A stretch of DNA of 64,000 nt. Source: Ornithodoros turicata (taxonomy: Eukaryota > Arthropoda > Arachnida > Ixodida > Argasidae). The stretch spans positions 128,030,665 through 128,094,664 of the forward strand of contig NC_088201.1 of NCBI RefSeq assembly GCF_037126465.1, in the 5' to 3' direction. Each line of letters begins with the position of its first letter. Positions within the stretch are counted from its first letter, which is position 1. The notes beneath the pieces were generated by a model. That model made no database searches, was not told the origin of the DNA, and saw only the letters and a program-made list of their open reading frames with translations. A program made the translations under genes and the position numbers. Below are positions 1-11,446 of this stretch, one piece after another.

Positions 1-3000
1 GCTCTCAAACAAGGGACGCGTTGCGCGACATTATACCGATAGAGGAGCCGTTATGCAGCCCCCTTGGGTCGCTGTTTAGTTGAGGAGAGTTTGGGCGGGG
101 GATCAAATTAAAACGAATACTATATACGGCACATTGCTAGAGAGTCACATGTACCTCTAAGTCTGTGTGCGTGCGCGAACGATAAACCATTACAAAGGGA
201 GCCTAAGGGTCATAGTATACCGACATACATTCCACCGTAACCGTAACCTTCGTATAGTATCCATGACATGACTTCAGAGCACACGACGTCTGTTTCCTTT
301 TTTTTCTTCTTCTCTTCAAGTTTTTTCTTGTACCGAAAACCGTTAAATATATTTTTCGGTTTCCTGCCTGAGCGAAAAAAACGCATACGGTTTCGATTCC
401 GCTCCGGTTCGCACAGAAATAGCGTTTTTTTCCGGTTTTCGGTTCGCTCCGACACCCTGCAGTATACCGATGTATCCTAACAGTGTTTCACAGGTGTCCT
501 GTCGTTGGATTCTTAATTACGTTGTTTTGCATTCCGAAACTAGACCGTCACTGCAGTGCAGCGCTGGGGATTGTACTTCAGCACGTTTCCCAGCCAATAT
601 TTCAATAAGAAACGATGTGAGATTAACAACAACCATGTATATAATCTCCCGTGCTGCGTTCTGGACAAAAATTGTTCCACAAAGAACGGTCCCGGAAAAG
701 ATATACTCGCATGGCAGAGAGATCGTTCTGTAGAATGACAGCCGTTGTTTTAGCCGTGTATGCGTTTAGTATGATTTATATCAAGCATCGCCGCAGGAAG
801 AGAGTGAGAGAACGACAGCCGTGCCTCGCCTCGCAAATATGGACACACCGAAGCAACCCAAATAATTACTTCACGGAATTAGATCACGCTCGTTAGGACA
901 GTTAATCAGGTAGTGATGTAAGCTTAATCAAGTTACTTAGAAAGTGGTAACACCTCCTTGAGACACAGGACTTATCTCTTTTTGAAGTACAGCCCTTCTA
1001 TGTTTCTTTGTTTCTGCCTTCATTTGTTCTGATTATTTGCAGGCGCGGTTATGCCAAATTGAATGTCCTTCTCGCGTACTCACATGCTTTTGCTGAATAG
1101 AACTGCAGCGTGAGCAAAGCTGCGTAGGGACGGGAGCCTGCTATCCTGTGCTGACTTTGTCATGCTTGTTATGTGGAGTACGTTCCAAAAAATGCAGCTG
1201 CACATCTGAAACTCCAATCAGTAGCATCGTCATCTAAAAGGGACCGTCGTAGCACCGTTGTGAGACCAGACACGCTTTCTGAAGATCTTCTATCCGATCT
1301 GAACCTTCCGCAGTTTGCACAATTTTCTTCAGCATCGAAGTCTCTAATAGGAACCACTTTGCATTAACTGTGCCTCCCATCTTACATTTTGATGTGGTAG
1401 GGCCTTCTTGCACTACACACGTATGGTCTGCAAATTGCAACAGGACGATTTGGAGCTTGAAACAGTTGTGATTTTGTCATTTTGGCCCTCGTGTACCCTG
1501 TTTGTGAAACGTAAAAAAAGTCTAACACGATATGCTTTTGTTAAGAAGATCACTGATGATGAGTAAAGAGAATATACATTTTTCAAGTTCAACATTTATT
1601 TCTTGCACTTATGCCTTTCAAGATACAATGAACGTGCAGGGAAGTCACAAAAGACAACCACCACCACAACAACAACTACTACATTTATTGTTTTGTGACC
1701 TTCCTGCAATGACAATATATATTTTAGGAAAGAATATGAATTTTAAGTTGGAATGAGCAATGAACAGAAACTGCCCTCCATTAATTTCCCCTATATATAC
1801 TGAATTTCAAATTTAATGTGTTCAAATATGTGATAATATAAAAATATATATAACAATAATAATAATAGTATATAAGAATATAATATGTGATAAATGAATG
1901 TGATCAACAGAATATGTAAACAACATCAGTAGCCAGCGAAGTGCATTCTCAAGAAATAATTTTCTTCTTGTAGCATATATGAGCATACCTTAACTGAAAC
2001 AATTATCACAGTTCCCTGACAAGTTTTAATTTCTGAGAGTGTACTGTAGAGGTGGCTTAGATCTACAACAGTTGATACAAGGTATTATATACTATGAATA
2101 CCTTTAAAAATCTCACGTGACACATATGCTTTTACATTTTGGAGGTGCTGTGGTCATCAAAGTTTGTGGGCACTACACAGGTTCTGCACACATTTCTTGA
2201 GTATGTCGAGGCAGCTGTGAAGTAACCTGTATTGCTGATGATTATTTCAATTTTTATGGTGCATCGACAACAAAAGTCATAATACATCAGAACATTGGTT
2301 TGGATGCAACTAGTTAAAAATAAATATGTTGTTTAATAAATGCATTGGAGAAATGTTAAAACATCAGTTTAAAACGGGGTTTACAATCCCTATATCTTTA
2401 AATATTTAAAAGATTACAAACTCTTCTAAAAAGAATATGGGGAACTCTGCTATATATGGGGATAAACTATTATACTATACTCTTCTAAATATGGGGCCTA
2501 AGGTGTATAAGGCGTGTTTCTGATGTGAACATGTAAGAAAATGTGCAAAATTGAGAGAGGCTAACCACAGTGCGTGCACTGAGGTGGCTCCTTCCTGCAA
2601 AAATAGAAACCTGTGGATGAGGAACATGATACTCACCTGTAACCTCAATCGTATCACACTGCATAGACGATCCTCTGGGTAGCCCCATGAGGAAATCTGT
2701 ATTGAGAGACCACTCTTGCCTTAAAAACTGCTACAAATAACAGTAACTACAAGTAGCGCCAAACCACCGTTACGCAGGATTCTTTGTCACAAATCAAAGC
2801 AAGGCACCAAAGAATACCAATACATGAAATAGGGTGACAATCTCGGTCGCATTATGACGTAATACCCAGCATGTGCGCAAAGGTAATTCAAAGAAATGAC
2901 TGTGCACTTGCTTCCGTAGAGAACACCGTGTAACGTGCTAGCAATGCACGCAGAAAAGCGCTCAAGTGCTGGCACATATATTGATGACAACAATACCAGT

Positions 3001-3190
3001 GTAGTGTAACATGTTCTCTCTAGCATATTATGCACTCATACTGTATTTGCCGCCGGGTAAAATGCAAGTGTGTTCGATTGAATCTCGGAAGAGCGATCAA
3101 ACAACCTGCGTCCAGTGCCCGTTTTGGGCAAAAAAACACTTCATAATTGTCAAATAAATGTACAGAATGGACGCCTATTTATTCCTTGAT
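1..3190. other. Region without a recognisable gene
   Basis: Only short overlapping open frames occur on both strands and none shows a domain. The sequence has a T-rich tract near 295-330, a short triplet-like run (acc/aca/act) near 1658-1682 and an AT-rich stretch near 1800-1900. I see no RNA gene or transposon terminus here. Confidence 0.6.
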
Positions 3191-3298
3191 AAAGAATGAC
3201 TCACCTGCAGAAATTTAGGCCCTGTATCCTTGCCGGTACGGTTGATACGACCGTAATTGCAAGAAGTTGCCATGATCGCTGCGGCGACTGTTTTGGGT

Positions 3299-3500
3299 AC
3301 AGTACGATGGCGGCCGGTTTCCGCACGCTCTCGCTCCCTATCCGCGATCCAGCCTTTTACAATCGAGGTCAGTGTGATACACACAGGTCACCGGAGCCCA
3401 TCCAAAACTGCCGTCACGGTCAAACCACTGATCTCTATAGTAATAGGCTGGATAGCGGATTGAGGGTGCAACGGTACGGTCACCGGCCGCCATCTTGCGA
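3299..3500. repeat. Fold-back element, about 200 bp
   Basis: The left end (atggcggccggt, then ctatccgcgatccagcc) is mirrored at the right end (ggctggatagcggatt, then accggccgccat). The two ends form imperfect inverted arms. A related sequence starts near 9408, so this is an interspersed family, probably a non-autonomous DNA transposon. The segment 3520-3570 just downstream has several short direct copies of a ctgcgtattct motif. Confidence 0.5.
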
Positions 3501-3596
3501 AGCTCAAAACATTGCCGTGCTGCGTATTCTGCTGCGTATTCTGAGTACTCATCTGCGTATTCTGCATGAGCCTTTGCGCAGCATTTTTGTGGTGTC

Positions 3597-4191
3597 ATGC
3601 CCGCCTGCTGTGGTTATGGGTGTACTGCCCGTACTGGCAAGATACCGGGGACGACATTTCACAAGTAAGTGACTTAGTTTTACTAATAAATGTGATTTAT
3701 TAGTCCACGAGCGGGGCGACAAAACATTGCTGTTGAAGCATGTGCGCGGCACTGTGTGACTCGTATCTCAAGATCTAAACGTTAAACTTTAAGCAGTACG
3801 TTATCTGGATAGAGTCATTGTGATAGTCCCGACTTCCTGCATTTGACGGGTATGGTCTTGGCACGCAGGCGTTGAAATGCGCTTGTCAGGTGTGGGATCT
3901 ACGACTCAGTTTGTTGGTCACGGTATCGACGATTGCTTGCTTGGATCAGCCTTGTCATCCGTGTCGTAACTGATGGCATAAATTGTTCAATGCAGGTTCC
4001 CTCACAGCCGCCCACAACATTTAAAAAAGTGTGTGGTGAATGTCAGGCGAAAGGACTGGACGCCGTCGAGGACATCACTGGTCTGCAGCAAACATTTTAA
4101 AGACAGGTGCTTCGACAGAACAGGGTAAACCGTTCGACTGAGGCCTGACGCTGTGCCCAACAAGTTCGACTTCCCAGAACACCTAAAGAAA
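3597..4191 (+). pseudogene. THAP-domain gene fragment, two exons, interrupted by a stop
   Basis: Seen: exon 1 (3597-3664) starts with ATG and gives a C-x4-C zinc-ligand pair, then ends in the THAP-style FH(K) segment at an aa/gtaagt donor. Exon 2 (3996-4191) follows a tgcag acceptor in matching phase. It supplies the invariant tryptophan (KDWTP) and the second zinc pair (VCSKHF), and ends at a gtaata donor. The order C-C ... W ... C-x2-H with a spliced FH(K)-FP junction is diagnostic of the THAP zinc-dependent DNA-binding domain. A TAA at 4126-4128 breaks the frame between CSKHF and the last part. No transposase domain follows before the retroelement cluster. It may be a decayed THAP-transposon gene or a host THAP pseudogene. 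Confidence 0.7.
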
Positions 4192-4701
4192 GTAATAATG
4201 CATACGTCATATGTAGAGGCCGGATTTATATGCACTAAAAGCTGGTTGAACACACATGCACGAAAAATTAATTAATCTTGCTCAGAATATGCACCTCTAG
4301 ATATTCACTTGCATGCATTTAGAACACGCAACAAATTCACTGGGGCAAAAGTATCTTACTTTATGCAGTGTACAAAAAGCATGCAGAGTTGAAAGCATAG
4401 ATCGAGAAGTTACCAGTCAAAAGGAACTCCCTACGAAGTTACCGTGTGAAAAATGTAACGAAGTTATTCAGCCCGAAACAAAACTCGCAGTTACGGAGTT
4501 ACTTAAAAAAAAAGAACGAGTGACTCCCAAGTTACTTCGGACACAAAATAGCACTACACAGGTGCAGCGCGTGTGAGCAGTTGAGTTCGACCCTGAGTTG
4601 CCTGCGTTGAGTTTCGTTTATGTCCAATAATGCGGACGCTTTGCATCTTATTCACTGTGGGCACACAATGGTTCAGCTTCATTTCAATAGCAGCGGTTCT
4701 T

Positions 4702-5211
4702 ACTGTGATGACCGCTCCCGGTAGGAACGACAGCACACGAGATAGGGGTACCTTTTGGGGTAGTTTGTGGAAGGAACGAGGCCTACACCAGTAAATAATG
4801 GGCACACAATTTAATCTAACACAAGAGATCTGTGCTCAGGCTGCCGGCTCACCACACTTGGACGTTGTCCTTGGGGCACAATCTGTGACGGCACAGTGTT
4901 GATGGACGCTGTCGAGCTGCTTGTTGAGAGGTTGCACCGTCTGAAGTCCGTGTCGGGCCCTGCGACACCAGTTGTTCCGGGTTCCCCGTCCGAGCGATGA
5001 CTTCTTGCTCCCGGTGGTTCTGTGACGAGTCGTCGTCGTCTGCCCTCACTTCTCTTTTTTTCTGGTTATGGAGCTGCTCCCCTTTTATGGACTCTCCGGT
5101 CGCCGTTCCCACTCACCTCCCTTGCTTAGGGAAAAGCCGGCCAAGTAATGAAACGGCTTCCTGGAATCGGCGGTTTCGTGTGAAGTCGTGATCACCTTCC
5201 CTCTTCCCATC
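4702..5211 (-). mobile_element. LTR-retrotransposon leader and gag N-terminus, copy 1
   Basis: This block lies next to the LTR at 5212-5549 and recurs at 5859-6166 (part) and 6689-7196. On the minus strand an open frame (5112-4849) of 87 codons starts soon after the LTR. It is rich in Q, R and D and has no domain I can name. Its place just inside an LTR suggests a gag start. On the minus strand the bases following the LTR begin gatggg, which could belong to a primer-binding site, but I could not match a tRNA. Confidence 0.5.
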
Positions 5212-5549
5212 TGTCGCTTCAGTTTACGTGCACTGCTAGCCTCTACAGGCCACGACTATTCCCTGCTTTGGGAAGAGTTGGGAAAACAGGGAAATTGCTA
5301 AAAGGAGAGTTTTCTCCGCACTATATCTTCGTGCTAGACGTTGGTTCGTCAACAGTTGACTTAGCTCTGGGTGGGGGCGTTCAAACAATGCCGTGCTGTC
5401 CATTCTTTCAAACGGCCGCTGTCACTCCAGGGGTGCTCATAAACACACAAAGAAGATGCTCATAGAAGTATACGACTGGCCTGCTCGATGGGCACATCTG
5501 GAGAGCCCATTTAGTTATTCTAGGAACCTCACTTCCTAGGAACATCACA
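5212..5549 (-). repeat. Retrotransposon LTR, copy 1 (338 bp)
   Basis: On the minus strand it starts TGTGATGTTCC and ends in CA, the usual LTR termini. The same 338-bp segment recurs at 7197-7534, and a shorter inverted copy lies at 6208-6534. Confidence 0.65.
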
Positions 5550-5678
5550 TTCGCACCAGCGGAGGGATACCATTGCTTTGGGGCATTAACGGAGACCCTT
5601 ACATAAGGACCCTTCCGTTAAAGTGCGTGGAAGGAGAGCGGCAAATATCGGGATATCTGGTACGTTCAGCCGGTCACA

Positions 5679-5862
5679 ATGTCCTTACAGGTGTCATCCA
5701 ATGGACCGGCAATGGGTCCTAGTATTCTTGCTTTCAGCCATCTCATTCCTAACTTCTCGGGAGATGGATCGGGCGTTAGAGATTTTCTGAATATGTTAGA
5801 ACAGGTTGCAAAGGTGCGAGTCTGGAGCGATAAGCAAATTATCTGCATGTGCAAATGTGATG
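5679..5862 (+). pseudogene. gag-like fragment of an LTR retrotransposon
   Basis: The open frame reads through PNFSGDG, then VRDFLNMLEQVAK and a WSDKQ segment. This pattern (a folded start, then FL..LE.VA....W...) resembles the N-terminal part of capsid-like gag proteins of Gypsy/BEL-type elements. After about 60 codons it runs into the rearranged leader block at 5859. A shorter diverged copy of the same segment lies at 6603-6690. The assignment rests on pattern recognition only. Confidence 0.45.
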
Positions 5863-6166
5863 ACCGCTCCCGGTAGGAACGACAGCAGACGAGATAGGGG
5901 TACCTTTGGGGTAGTTTGTGGAAGGAATGAGGCCAACACCAGTAAATAATGGGCACACAATTTAATCTAACACAAGAGATCTGTGCACAGGCTGCCGGCT
6001 CACCACACTTGGACGTTGTCCTTGGGGCACGATCTGTGACGGCACAGTGTTGATGGACGCTGTCGAGCTGCTTATTGAGAGGTTGCACCGTCTGAAGTCC
6101 GTGTCGGGCCCTCCGACACCAGTTGTTCCGGGTTCCCCGTCTGAGCGATGACTTCTTGCTCCACTG
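5859..6166 (-). repeat. Partial copy 2 of the retrotransposon leader block
   Basis: This stretch matches 4702-5010 and 6689-6995 nearly base for base and then stops before an A-rich run at 6181-6196. No LTR follows in the same orientation, so the copy is truncated. Confidence 0.6.
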
Positions 6167-6191
6167 TATCGTTTGTCTTCAAAAAAAAAAA

Positions 6192-6534
6192 AAAAAGAAG
6201 GGGCGAATGTGATGTTACTAGGATTTGAGGTTCCTGGAATAACTAAATGGGCTCTCCAGATGTGCCCATCGAGCAGGCCGGTCGTATACTTCTACGAGCA
6301 TCTTCTTTGTGTGTGTATGAGCACCCCTGGAGTGACAGCGGCCGTTTGAAAGAATGGACAGCACGACATTGTTTGAACGCCCCCACCCAGAGCTAAGTCA
6401 ACTGTTGACGAACCAACGTCTAGCACGAAGATATAGTGCGGAGAAAACTCTCTTTTTAGCAATTTCCCTGTTTTCCCGACTCTTCCCAAAGTAGGGAATA
6501 GTCGTGGCCTGCGGAGGCTAGCAGTGCACGTAAA
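6192..6534 (+). repeat. Polypurine tract and inverted LTR copy
   Basis: A purine tract (aaaaagaaggggcgaa) directly precedes TGTGATGTTAC at 6208. That is the arrangement expected at a 3' LTR in plus orientation. The LTR is the reverse of copies 1 and 3. It ends early near 6534, about 11 bp short of the CA terminus, and joins a leader fragment (6535-6602) that has the opposite orientation. Confidence 0.6.
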
Positions 6535-6688
6535 ATGAAACGGCTTCCTGGAATCGGCGGTTTCGTGTGAAGTCGTGATCGCCTTCCCTCTTCCCATCTG
6601 TGACTGACGTTAGAGATTTTCTGGATATGTTAGAGCAGGTTGCAAAGATGGGAGTCTGGCGCGATGAGCAAATTATTTGCATGTGCAA

Positions 6689-7534
6689 ATGTCATGACCG
6701 CTCCCGGTAGGAACGACAGCACACGAGATAGGCGTACCTTTGGGGTAGTTTGTGGAAGGAACGAGGCCAACACCAGTAAATAATGGGCACACAATTTAAT
6801 CTAACACAAGAGGTCTGTGCACGGGCTGCTGGCTCACCACACTTGGACGTTGTCCTTGGGGCACAATCTGTGACGGCACAGTGTTGATGGACGCTGTCGA
6901 GCTACTTGTTGAGAGGTTGCACCGTCTGAAGTCCGTGTCGGGCCCTACGACACCAGTTGTTCCGGGTTCCCCGTCCGAGCGATGACTTCTTGCTCCCGGT
7001 GGTTCTGTGACGAGTCGTCGTCGTCTGCCCTCACTTCTCTTTTTTTCTGGTTATGGAGCTGCTCCCCTTTTATGGACTCTCCGGTCGCCGTTCCCACTCA
7101 CCTCCCTTGCTTAGGGAAAAGCCGGCCAAGTAATGAAACGGCTTCCTGGAATCGGCGGTTTCGTGTGAAGTCGTGATCGCCTTCCCTCTTCCCATCTGTC
7201 GCTTCAGTTTACGTGCACTGCTAGCCTCCGCAGGCCACGACTATTCCCTGCTTTGGGAAGAGTCAGGAAAACAGGGAAATTGCTAGAAAGAGAGTTTTCT
7301 CCGCACTACATCTTCGTGCTAGGCGTTGGTTCGTCAACAGTTGACTTAGCTCTGGGTGGGGGCGTTCAAACAATGTCGTGCTGTCCATTCTTTCAAACGG
7401 CCGCTGTCACTCCAGGGGTGCTCATACACACACAAAGAAGATGCTCGTAGAAGTATACGACTGGCCTGCTCGATGGGCACATCTGGAGAGCCCATTTAGT
7501 TATTCTAGGAACCTCACTTCCTAGGAACATCACA
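6689..7534 (-). mobile_element. LTR-retrotransposon LTR and leader, copy 3
   Basis: The leader block is 6689-7196 and the LTR is 7197-7534 (338 bp), matching copy 1 in content, order and length with few substitutions. The unit again ends at aggaacatcaca. With copies 1 and 2 it shows at least three insertions or local duplications of one young family. Confidence 0.6.
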
Positions 7535-7636
7535 TTACTTCCTGAACAGAATACTGTCATTGACTGAACATCACATTTTATGACATAAAATGCCATGGAA
7601 GAACCGGAGCGAAAGCAAGAAAACAAGTGGACGTGA

Positions 7637-7793
7637 GTGAAAAGCGAATTAAAAGTAACCTGGAACTTAGCTTAAGTTACTTTGGCAAAGTTACATGAAA
7701 AAGAAATGAGTTCCTCTGAAGGTTACCACGGCGCAAAAGTAGTGAGTTAAGTTATAAGTTACCAAAAAAAGGAACTTAGTTACAGTAATGAGT
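7637..7793. repeat. GTTACTT-rich degenerate repeat flank
   Basis: The segment repeats short gttac / agttac / taagttac words. Similar words occur at 4400-4560 on the other side of the retrotransposon cluster. This could be the subterminal parts of one older transposon into which the LTR elements inserted. I see no clear terminal repeat or target duplication. Confidence 0.3.
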
Positions 7794-8387
7794 TGCCTCG
7801 AACTCTGGTTGAAAGTGTGTATTTGCATGAAAGTCTAGCCTCTATGAGCATGTTCCCTAGTTTAGAGTTTCAAGCGATGGTTGATGATTGGAATCAGTAC
7901 TGCATGAAGGGCACCTTAAAGCTGCAACTAGTCCAATATATGAAAACACTCCTACGTATGCATTCATACGCAGTTAAAAGCTACTCCATAATGGATAGGA
8001 CAGTACTAAGATGGGCAAAAGCATATAAAGGAAAAATTATTGCATTAAAATTTTGACTAACGTACAAACTCATATTAGTGCGACATCCCAGCCACATGTC
8101 TCTTTAGTGCGTTCCAGCATGTTTACTTTACTTAGAGACAATAAATAATTTTTCAACCTGGAATGTCTACTCTTTATTCTCCCTGCTTAAGTTTGCGACA
8201 ATATATGTTTGAATGCAGCCCAAATGAAAACAATGTGATCCGTCTGATCAAAGAGGTTTCCCAGTGCTACAGCAGTATCGGACTGTACCACATTGCCAAG
8301 GAATATACAGAGAAGGTGACAGCCAGGCCTCATCTGCGAAAGAAATTGTCAAGGTTGATCATATTCAACAACCAGTAATGAACTCTG
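7794..8387. other. No supported gene
   Basis: An open frame of 87 codons begins at 7793 and another at 8163. Neither shows a recognisable domain, splice context or repetition elsewhere in the window. Confidence 0.5.
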
Positions 8388-8674
8388 CACTCTTAAAAAA
8401 AAGGCGTACTTTAACTCCTTTCCTTGCCACATATATAACACCATTTTGCAGAGTACAATTACGCTCAAAAGGGTGTCTCCTCACTCCCTCAAGGGAGTTG
8501 CATAACACCTTCTCCCTGCTGGGGAGTAATATTACTCTCCAGTAGGGAGAAAGGTGTTATGCTACTCCCTTGAGGGAGTGAGAAGACACCCTTTTGAGCG
8601 TAATTGTACTCTGCAAAAGGGTGTTATATATGTGGCAAAAAAAATGAGTTAAAGTACACCTTTTTTTAAGAGTG
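8388..8674. repeat. Near-perfect 287-bp hairpin (MITE or fold-back element)
   Basis: The element starts CACTCTTAAAAAAA and ends with the reverse complement. Its two arms of about 135-140 bp pair almost without mismatch around a centre near 8531. A transcript of it would be one long hairpin. No target duplication could be fixed with confidence, so the superfamily is unknown. Confidence 0.8.
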
Positions 8675-9404
8675 TGCCCACTTACCTGGATGACTGCTTC
8701 AAACTTTGTGATACTTTGATGTTGGAGCTTTCACCACAACACCTTGCTACTTAGCCTTTTTATGACTCATTCACTCTACCTCTAGTCAATTTTGAACTGT
8801 CTTTACCGCCATTTACTTCCCCAGTGCACATATTTCTAGTCGATATGTTTTTACCGTCATATAGCCTTTATATCACATATCATTCTAGTCCTTTGGAAGT
8901 GCTTTAGTGTCGTTCGGCATTTCGTGTCATAACTAGTCATGTCTGTGCAAAGCATAATGTTTATACCCAAGCATATTATGGTGGGTATGTAAACAAACGT
9001 ACCAAACAGTGCTGAATGCCGAGAGTCAATTCTGAGAATACTGCTCCCTGGCATTCCACACCCCCGAGCAGAAAGGAAATGGGAGAAACACGAGAAGCAA
9101 CACGCTGACAGACGACAAAAGAAACGTAACACAACAAATACAACACCACACAAAACCAGCAAATCACATAATTGAAGTTCAAAGTACAAAATTGGAACGA
9201 CACCACCTCACACGAGTACAAAATACACAGGAAATAACATGCGGGATTTCACACAAAAAACGTAAGGAATCCAATCACGAGGGATTTCTGCAGCGATCCG
9301 TGGCAAAATTTTAGCGAAGCAGCAAGGGAAGCGCTCACAAACAGCAAAACTTGTCACAGCTAACATGCATTCCAATGGGCTGTAATGACTCTTTTGAGCA
9401 CCGC
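8675..9404. other. No supported gene
   Basis: Overlapping minus-strand open frames at 8857-9221 are rich in C, F and L with no recognisable motif. I see no structured element. Confidence 0.5.
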
Positions 9405-9995
9405 AATATGGCGGCCGGTTGGCGTACCCTTTCCGCGAAACCATCACCCATCCGCTATCTAGCCTTTATACATAGAGATCAGTGGGTCAAACCAGAGCCA
9501 TTTATAGGGAGAGTTTGGCCATTCTTTGATCTTTTGCCGCCTCATGGGAGGAGCTTATTTTGACGTCAGAGTCGTCGTTGCGCCGCCCAAAAAGCCTGAA
9601 TCCGAGCGGAATCCGCTTATCAGCCATCTAATCCACGCCATATTGATGCTGTCCGCCAGCTGGTCGACACCTTCGTGGCCGTGTTGAATGTAATCTACAG
9701 GAATAACTGGCTTATGACCCACTGGCGCAAGTGATATGGGGGGCTTTGTTGCCGAACAGAAAGAGTTCAAGGACGAAAGGCTTTCGATGCAAGAAGCACG
9801 CACGTGTCTTCTCTCCTTGGATTGTAAACAACGATCAGCATCAATATGGCGTCTGCGACCGGGTGACGGCTGGATAACAATAGAGCACGACGAGGGAGGC
9901 CGTTCGGCCGTGACGTTGCATGACGCGCTTTAAGTTAGGCTCCTCCCAATGGCCAAACTCTCTCTATAAACGGCTCTGGGTCAAACTAAGGAAGC
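9405..9995. mobile_element. Nested non-autonomous inverted-repeat element
   Basis: The start (atatggcggccggt, then ctatctagccttta) resembles the fold-back family at 3299-3500. Inside it, the segment near 9498-9550 (agagccatttatag, gagagtttggccatt, gggaggagc) is mirrored by 9935-9990 (gctcctccc, aatggccaaactctc, ctataaacggctct). This defines an inner element of about 490 bp. The open frame at 9736-9933 lies wholly inside it and I do not treat it as a gene. Confidence 0.5.
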
Positions 9996-11446
9996 CGCCA
10001 TTAGGCTTCCCCGTGTTGCCCGGCCAGAACTGGCGCAGGCCGCTAGTTTTGGCGGAGGAAATCTGAACAATGGTTTTGGTTCATGTTTGTCGTTTTTTCA
10101 CTGTGTGTACCAAACAAAGACGTGTGAAACGTGATAAAAAGCGATTAAATCTCGAGTGGGGTCATATCTTGTGTGTTTTATTGTTCCGATGTATTCTTTT
10201 AGACCGGCCTCCAGCTAGCTTTCTAACTCGAGCCTACTTAGATTTCGGTTTCTATTCTGTGGTTGTCAAACCTGTCCAGCCATAAAACGCGTGAACGTAT
10301 CTTTAATTAGTGAGTTTATTGGCGGTTTCAAAGATACCGTGGCACCGATGCCTTTAAATGGAGCCGAAATCCGAGAGCTTTGACGTTCAGTTTGGGAAGT
10401 CAGCAACATGAACATGAAACTCCCCATTGGCCTCTGCCGATGGAACTCCCCATTCATCATCTTAAAATAAAGTTGATATTGTTACTGCCCAATAAATGCA
10501 TCAAAGAGAACTGCAAGCAGTGCAGAGAGGGTGGACCAGGAGTATCTTTCCTAAAGTAAGTAGCCTACCTTTCCTACTTTCATGTGTGTGAAATTCATCC
10601 ACTATGTTTCTGAGTGAATTAAGTTTGGCTTTCCCTGACCGTGCAGCTTTGTACATCAGATGAGTATATCAGTGTGTACATCAGAGTGCCAATATATACA
10701 AATATAGCTTTATTTTTGTAACTTTTGCTCAAACTTATAAATTTCAACATCAGAAATATTTTACTAACACAGCATTGACTAAAGGGCACATGCCGCAAGG
10801 TAGCATGCCGCTCAGCACCCACCTTATCCCAGTTACTTATATTTGTTTGATCCCATCTGTCATGTTTTTGTACACACACACATATAGGAGCACCTTGTAT
10901 TTTCCTCAAGATACACATAATACAAGCACTCAGATATTTTCTCTCAGGGAATATACCAAGCAGATGCTGCACCATCCCATGAACAGCTCCACATGGGAAG
11001 GCTCTGTTGCGATGGGCACGCATGCACCTGTAGCTGGAGATCCCATAGCTTTTACCGACCAATATGAAGGTGTATTATGCATATGCTACATAAAGAAAAA
11101 GAGGGCACTACTTCTGTTGTTTCTCTAATATTGTTAATGAAAATTTGTCGCCCTCACAGGCTCCCCCAACAGCATACGGAACGATATTCGAAATGGGTTC
11201 AGTGACATGAGGAAGTGAATGCGAAATCCTACACTGACTGCAAACACGACCTTATGTGCTTCACGCATTTTCAGCAATGCGCCTTTTATGGTGGACACAG
11301 TCGAGCTGTACTTATGCCTAGTGCATGCCCTAGCGTTCCGGCACCAGGTCAACAAAGTATACATGAAAGAACTGATGTTCTGAGGCTGGAACAACATAGA
11401 AGGGACAAACACATACAAAGCCTCAATTTGCCTAAGAAATTAACGA
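9996..11446. other. No supported gene
   Basis: Several open frames of 64-147 codons overlap on both strands (for example 10619-11062 minus and 10775-11128 plus). None shows a motif I recognise. The segment 11340-11420 is partly repeated (tgttctgaggctggaac, here and inverted near 15700-15720), so it belongs to an interspersed family. Confidence 0.5.

Noticed and set aside
210..480. Lys/Arg/Phe-rich frames at the window start
   Set aside because: They are caused by T-rich low-complexity DNA and appear on both strands.
10619..11128. Overlapping 147- and 117-codon frames on opposite strands
   Set aside because: Neither has a domain, conserved motif or splice context. They are mutual shadows.
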